From Eonycteris spelaea (taxonomy: Eukaryota; Chordata; Mammalia; Chiroptera; Pteropodidae), in contig PUFA01000081.1 of NCBI GenBank assembly GCA_003508835.1, positions 7,006,001 to 7,070,000 on the forward strand: a DNA stretch of 64,000 bases, read 5' to 3'. The notes below the pieces were generated by a model. It had not been told where the DNA came from. It did not search any database and was given only the letters and a program-made list of their open reading frames with translations. Made by a program: the position numbers and the translations under genes. Below are positions 46,281-64,000 of this stretch, piece after piece (within the stretch, counting starts at the first letter, position 1; every line of letters begins with the position of its first letter).

Positions 46281-47929
46281 CCGAAAATATCTAGCATGGT
46301 ACTTGGCATATTGTAGAATATGTCCCATTGCCTACTGGGACAGGGCAGTACCTCCTTTTGGGAACATTCCAAACAGTTTGGGTGATTAAAGGGTAAAACA
46401 TTATTGTTTTTTCTTGTCTACTACCTATGCCACTTTCTTTTGACAACTGCATCCATTTTCCTTTAGGGAATTACCCCATCCCACCTTTAGTCCTTGTAGT
46501 CTAGGTGGGGCTAAGCAGTTCCTGAATTTGCACATAAACCAAATCATATCAATTATCCTGACTTTTACTGACAATTTTCAGAAAGGGGTGTTTTCACTGG
46601 AATTATTAAGCTGGTATGTCCATGAGAAGACAGACTGCCTGGAATAAAAAAAGCAGACTTGAGAAAAATGAATCCCAATGACATCTGAGGCCCGTATCCA
46701 GCTGTACCTGAAGCCAACAGACCATTGGACATTTTAGTTATTGAATCAACTTACATTTCTTTTTAAGGAAATTGCTTAAGCCAGATTGAGTTCAGTTTCT
46801 GTCACTTGGAACTTCAATATTCCTCACATAGTTAATAATCCTCCATGTCTTTCACAAATGAGCATGTTCAAAACATTCCTTATAGACCAGAGGAACCACA
46901 TTGACTTTTACCCCTAAGCAAAAGTTTATCTACTGTCCTCAAACCTGTCATCACTACTTTTCTGAGTTGTGTTATACAATCAACTGTCAATATTTAGCCT
47001 TCCATGTAAGGTACCTTCCACACTATGATCACTAAGTGGACATTTCAGATTATCTTAAATGGTTTTTGGTGATAAGTCCAGGTTGATGGAAAAAGTACAT
47101 TGCTCATTTAGTAGTATGCCCCCAACTGAACTCTAGGAAATACCCACGCTAAGCATTGTTCCCTGAATTTGTGTGCTGGTTCTGCGAAGAACCTGCTAAA
47201 AACAAACTTGGCTTTTCCCTTTGACTTGCTGGTGCCAAGGACATGTGCATTCCACCAACTGTAATGGGTTAGAAAAATCTGACATTTTACCTACCCAACT
47301 TTGCTACAGGGAAAGACAATTTGTGTGGGTGAAAGGCAGAATGAAATGCTCTGAGGATGTCTTGTAGGAACTAGGTGACATCACTTAATCACCAGTTACT
47401 TATTGCATTCCAGTTTAACCTGGACCTTTCTATACATACTGCACCACTTCCCACATTCCTGCAGTGCAGGATTAGCCTTCGCTAATCCTGTTCCCTCTGT
47501 CTGGGATGCCCTTCTGTTCTAGAGAACTCTTTCAAGGCCCAGGTCTAAGGTTAGCTCTCCTGTGGACACTTGGTCCTTTAATATTTTGTTTAAGCAGCTA
47601 TTTTAAATATTAGTGTTTCTTATCTTAGGTCCATGGGTCACTATGAATAGGCTTTGGAGGGTCTATCAATGCCTCTCAGGTTACCTGACAAATCTGTGTG
47701 TCTATGCCCATATATATTACTCTGGAGGAGAGGGTCAGAGCTTCCTCTGGATTCTCAAAGAGATTTTGTGACCCAAGAAAATATTAAGAACCATCAGTTT
47801 CTTAAATGCCTCTCACTGAAGGGAAGGATCACATCATTTTCACCTTAGACTCTCCAGCACTGTTCCATACAGAGACTCATAACTGTTGTCAAAGACTGTT
47901 AGTGACCTACAGAAGCAACACTTTTACAG
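46281..47929. other. Intergenic stretch left of the EMC3 3' end
   Basis: No exon or RNA gene seen. An L2-like fragment at about 47440-47590 (CTGTCTGGGATGCCCTTCTG) is the only repeat recognised. Confidence 0.45.
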
Positions 47930-49006
47930 GCAAAGAAGAGAAAACAGGATGGTTTAATTTGTAGAGTCAAGAGTTGTTTGTTCTTGATTACAGTGTTCAA
48001 CATGCAAATTACATTCATCTCTTAGTACAGAAATGGCACCACGCCACTTCCCCTGGAGTTAATCCAGACAGAATTTTCCTGGACAACCCTTAACTATGTG
48101 TCTGCCAGCAACTGCCCTCTCTCCCTTATTACAGTGATACGTAAACTCTTTCTTATGTTGAATAAGTGTGAAATGAGGTCTTTCATTCAACTGAGTAGCC
48201 ATATACAGTACAGCACCACTGATTTGTCAATGGATTTGATATATCTGTACTCCAGATCAAGACCTCACATTATTTAACCTGTCTCTGATGATCCCAAAGG
48301 CACTTGAGAATCCGGCAGTGTCTCAGGGTCACGTATTTTTGCTGGACAGTATTATAAGATAGAGAAAGTTTGCTAAAGCTGTCCTGGCCCTGGGTATTCA
48401 CTCTGAAAAGAGTTTATTTGAATAAGGTTTTGACACCTTTGCTCTTTATGTCATTCTGTAGGTTCCAAATGAACAACACAGGAGCTTTACTTTGCTCACT
48501 CTAGTTCCTAAATTTTCAGTAATGAAAATGTATTACCTGTGTAAAGAGAGTTATAAAAATACTAACAAAAAATTAAAGGTAAAATGCAGGGTGTTTGGAT
48601 ACCAAGAAAACAAGAGTCTACTGTGGTTAGAAGTCAGGCTGATGACACAAAATAATTAGGTATAACTGACAACGCCTTTTTCAACGACTGCATTTTTGCT
48701 AAGTTTTATGTATTATCGCTAGCTTGAGTTTTCCCCCTTTCTCTGGCTTTCATTACTAGAGTCACCAGACGGAAAATTTTAAATATTTTAAAAATAGCTG
48801 TTTCTGGGTAAGTTACCCAGCAGACATTCCTCGTATTTCCTCTAGTTTCAAACATAAAGGAGAACCGGCTCAGACAAGAATGATCCTTGCTGTACACCCG
48901 CCAGCTCATGCATCCTCCTTTTTATTCCAAGAGGCTTTTGCTCAAATGAAAGTTATAAGGTTAAGCACTACTCTGAGTTCCTGACACAGCTATCCCTGCT
49001 TGGTCT
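47930..49006 (-). other. EMC3: EMC3 3' untranslated region (probable extent)
   Basis: Downstream of the stop (49009-49007 on the - strand). Candidate poly(A) signals on the - strand are AATAAA at 48926-48921, AATAAA at 48418-48413 and ATTAAA near 47958-47953. The stretch is largely free of recognisable repeats, which suits a long 3'UTR. Which signal is used cannot be told. Confidence 0.5.
48479..48589. repeat. Direct duplication, copy A (in the probable EMC3 3'UTR)
   Basis: About 110 bp repeated in the same orientation at 49299-49407 with only a handful of substitutions and a short indel. Shared core includes TTTGCTCACTCTAGTTCCTA. Confidence 0.9.
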
Positions 49007-63279
<14,273 letters not shown>

Positions 63280-63497
63280 CTTCACAGCGCACTGGCTCCC
63301 GGAGAGGTGTACCTGGGTTTCTCTTACCCCGGGCGCGGGAATTCCCTCTCGAGTTTGCCTCCGGGCTCTCTCAAGCCTTCAGCCTGGCTGGCCGGGACCC
63401 TACCGCAGCCTCTGGCCTGGCGAACTGCCCCCAGTAGGGCCGCCCGGCCGCCTACTTCCGGCGCAGAAGTTTGAAGTCCCGGCGCGGCGCGCCTCGG

Positions 63498-63505
63498 TGA
63501 CGTCA
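63498..63505. promoter_or_regulatory. EMC3: CRE palindrome TGACGTCA
   Basis: Full 8-bp CREB/ATF site about 220 bp upstream of the EMC3 start codon, inside the CpG island. Confidence 0.6.
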
Positions 63506-63540
63506 AGGTAGCGTCGAGCCGCGCGGGAAAGTCGAAAACT

Positions 63541-64000
63541 AAGGGCGACGACGACTTGTCCGCGGGTTACTGGAAGCGCGGGGTTGTCACTCTCTCCTTG
63601 GCCACGTTGACCTCCAGCCTTTCCCTCCAGAGCTCCGTGCCCTGAACCTCGGCTTCTTCATCTGGCCTACGGTGGGATAGTCCCCCAGGTACCTCCCTGC
63701 ATCGTTAAAGCGACGAAATTAGAAGGGTTTTTATCAACAATCACTTCTCTAATGACCTGGCTGAGGCAGCCGGCCCCATCTCCCTGTCCTTTAGGCATCT
63801 GTGTAAACGGGAAGGTAGAGCACTGTTAAGGGCGTTCCCAGAAGTCAGTGGGCCCTGACTTGCCTTTGTTTTTCCGCCTGCGAAATGGCTATAAGTATTA
63901 AACGAGGCAACAGACCAAGAGAACGCTTAGCATGTGCCTGCTGCATAGTAAAAGTTAATTGTTATTGGAAGCAATTTTTATAATTAAGAGTTAGTATAGG
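63541..64000. other. Right-edge intergenic
   Basis: No exon seen. A forward MIR tail lies at about 63840-63985 (GCGAAATGGCTATAAGTATT, GCTGCATAGTAAAAGTTAAT). In human the next gene rightward is FANCD2 (synteny knowledge), which does not begin here. Confidence 0.5.

Overview
This is a vertebrate nuclear genomic window, almost certainly from a placental mammal. Split genes with GT-AG introns are embedded in old mammalian repeats (MIR, L2, L1, hAT-Charlie fragments). I see no primate Alu, rodent B1/B2 or carnivore tRNA-Lys SINE by eye. The coding exons match human proteins so closely that a non-primate, non-rodent placental is the best guess; the species cannot be named.

Layout: five neighbouring genes in the order found on human 3p25.3. 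(1) IL17RE, + strand, 1 to about 9150, entering the window mid-gene. (2) IL17RC, + strand, about 9.9-20.8 kb. (3) CRELD1, + strand, about 21.0-29.05 kb, behind a CpG-rich promoter that abuts the IL17RC poly(A) site. (4) PRRT3, - strand, 36.3-29.6 kb, tail to tail with CRELD1. (5) EMC3, - strand, 63.3 to about 48-49 kb, with a CpG island promoter at the right edge. Between PRRT3 and EMC3 lies a gene-poor block of about 12 kb dominated by LINE-1, including a long antisense L1 (40.05-43.9 kb) with duplicated 5' units and a nested insertion.

Functionally, IL17RE and IL17RC are paired receptor chains of the IL-17 family (single membrane span plus cytoplasmic SEFIR domain) and look like an old tandem duplication. 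CRELD1 is an ER/secretory EGF-repeat membrane protein, EMC3 is the YidC/Oxa1-like core of the ER membrane protein complex, and PRRT3 is a poorly characterised proline-rich seven-span protein. Apart from the receptor pair there is no sign of operon-like co-function; this is conserved synteny.

The most striking observation is that all five genes carry single-base losses relative to the reading frame that their own splice phases and family homology demand. There are seven in total, all deletions, and six can be placed as one base missing from a run of identical bases. Because even the strongly conserved CRELD1 and EMC3 are hit, and because restoring one base per site gives the usual family lengths (CRELD1 420 aa, EMC3 261 aa), I read these as consensus errors of the assembly rather than gene death. 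I found no evidence of an undescribed biological system. The best local biology is a 110-bp direct duplication of likely EMC3 3'UTR sequence into a MIR in the last EMC3 intron, and the IL17RC stop codon that overlaps its poly(A) signal.
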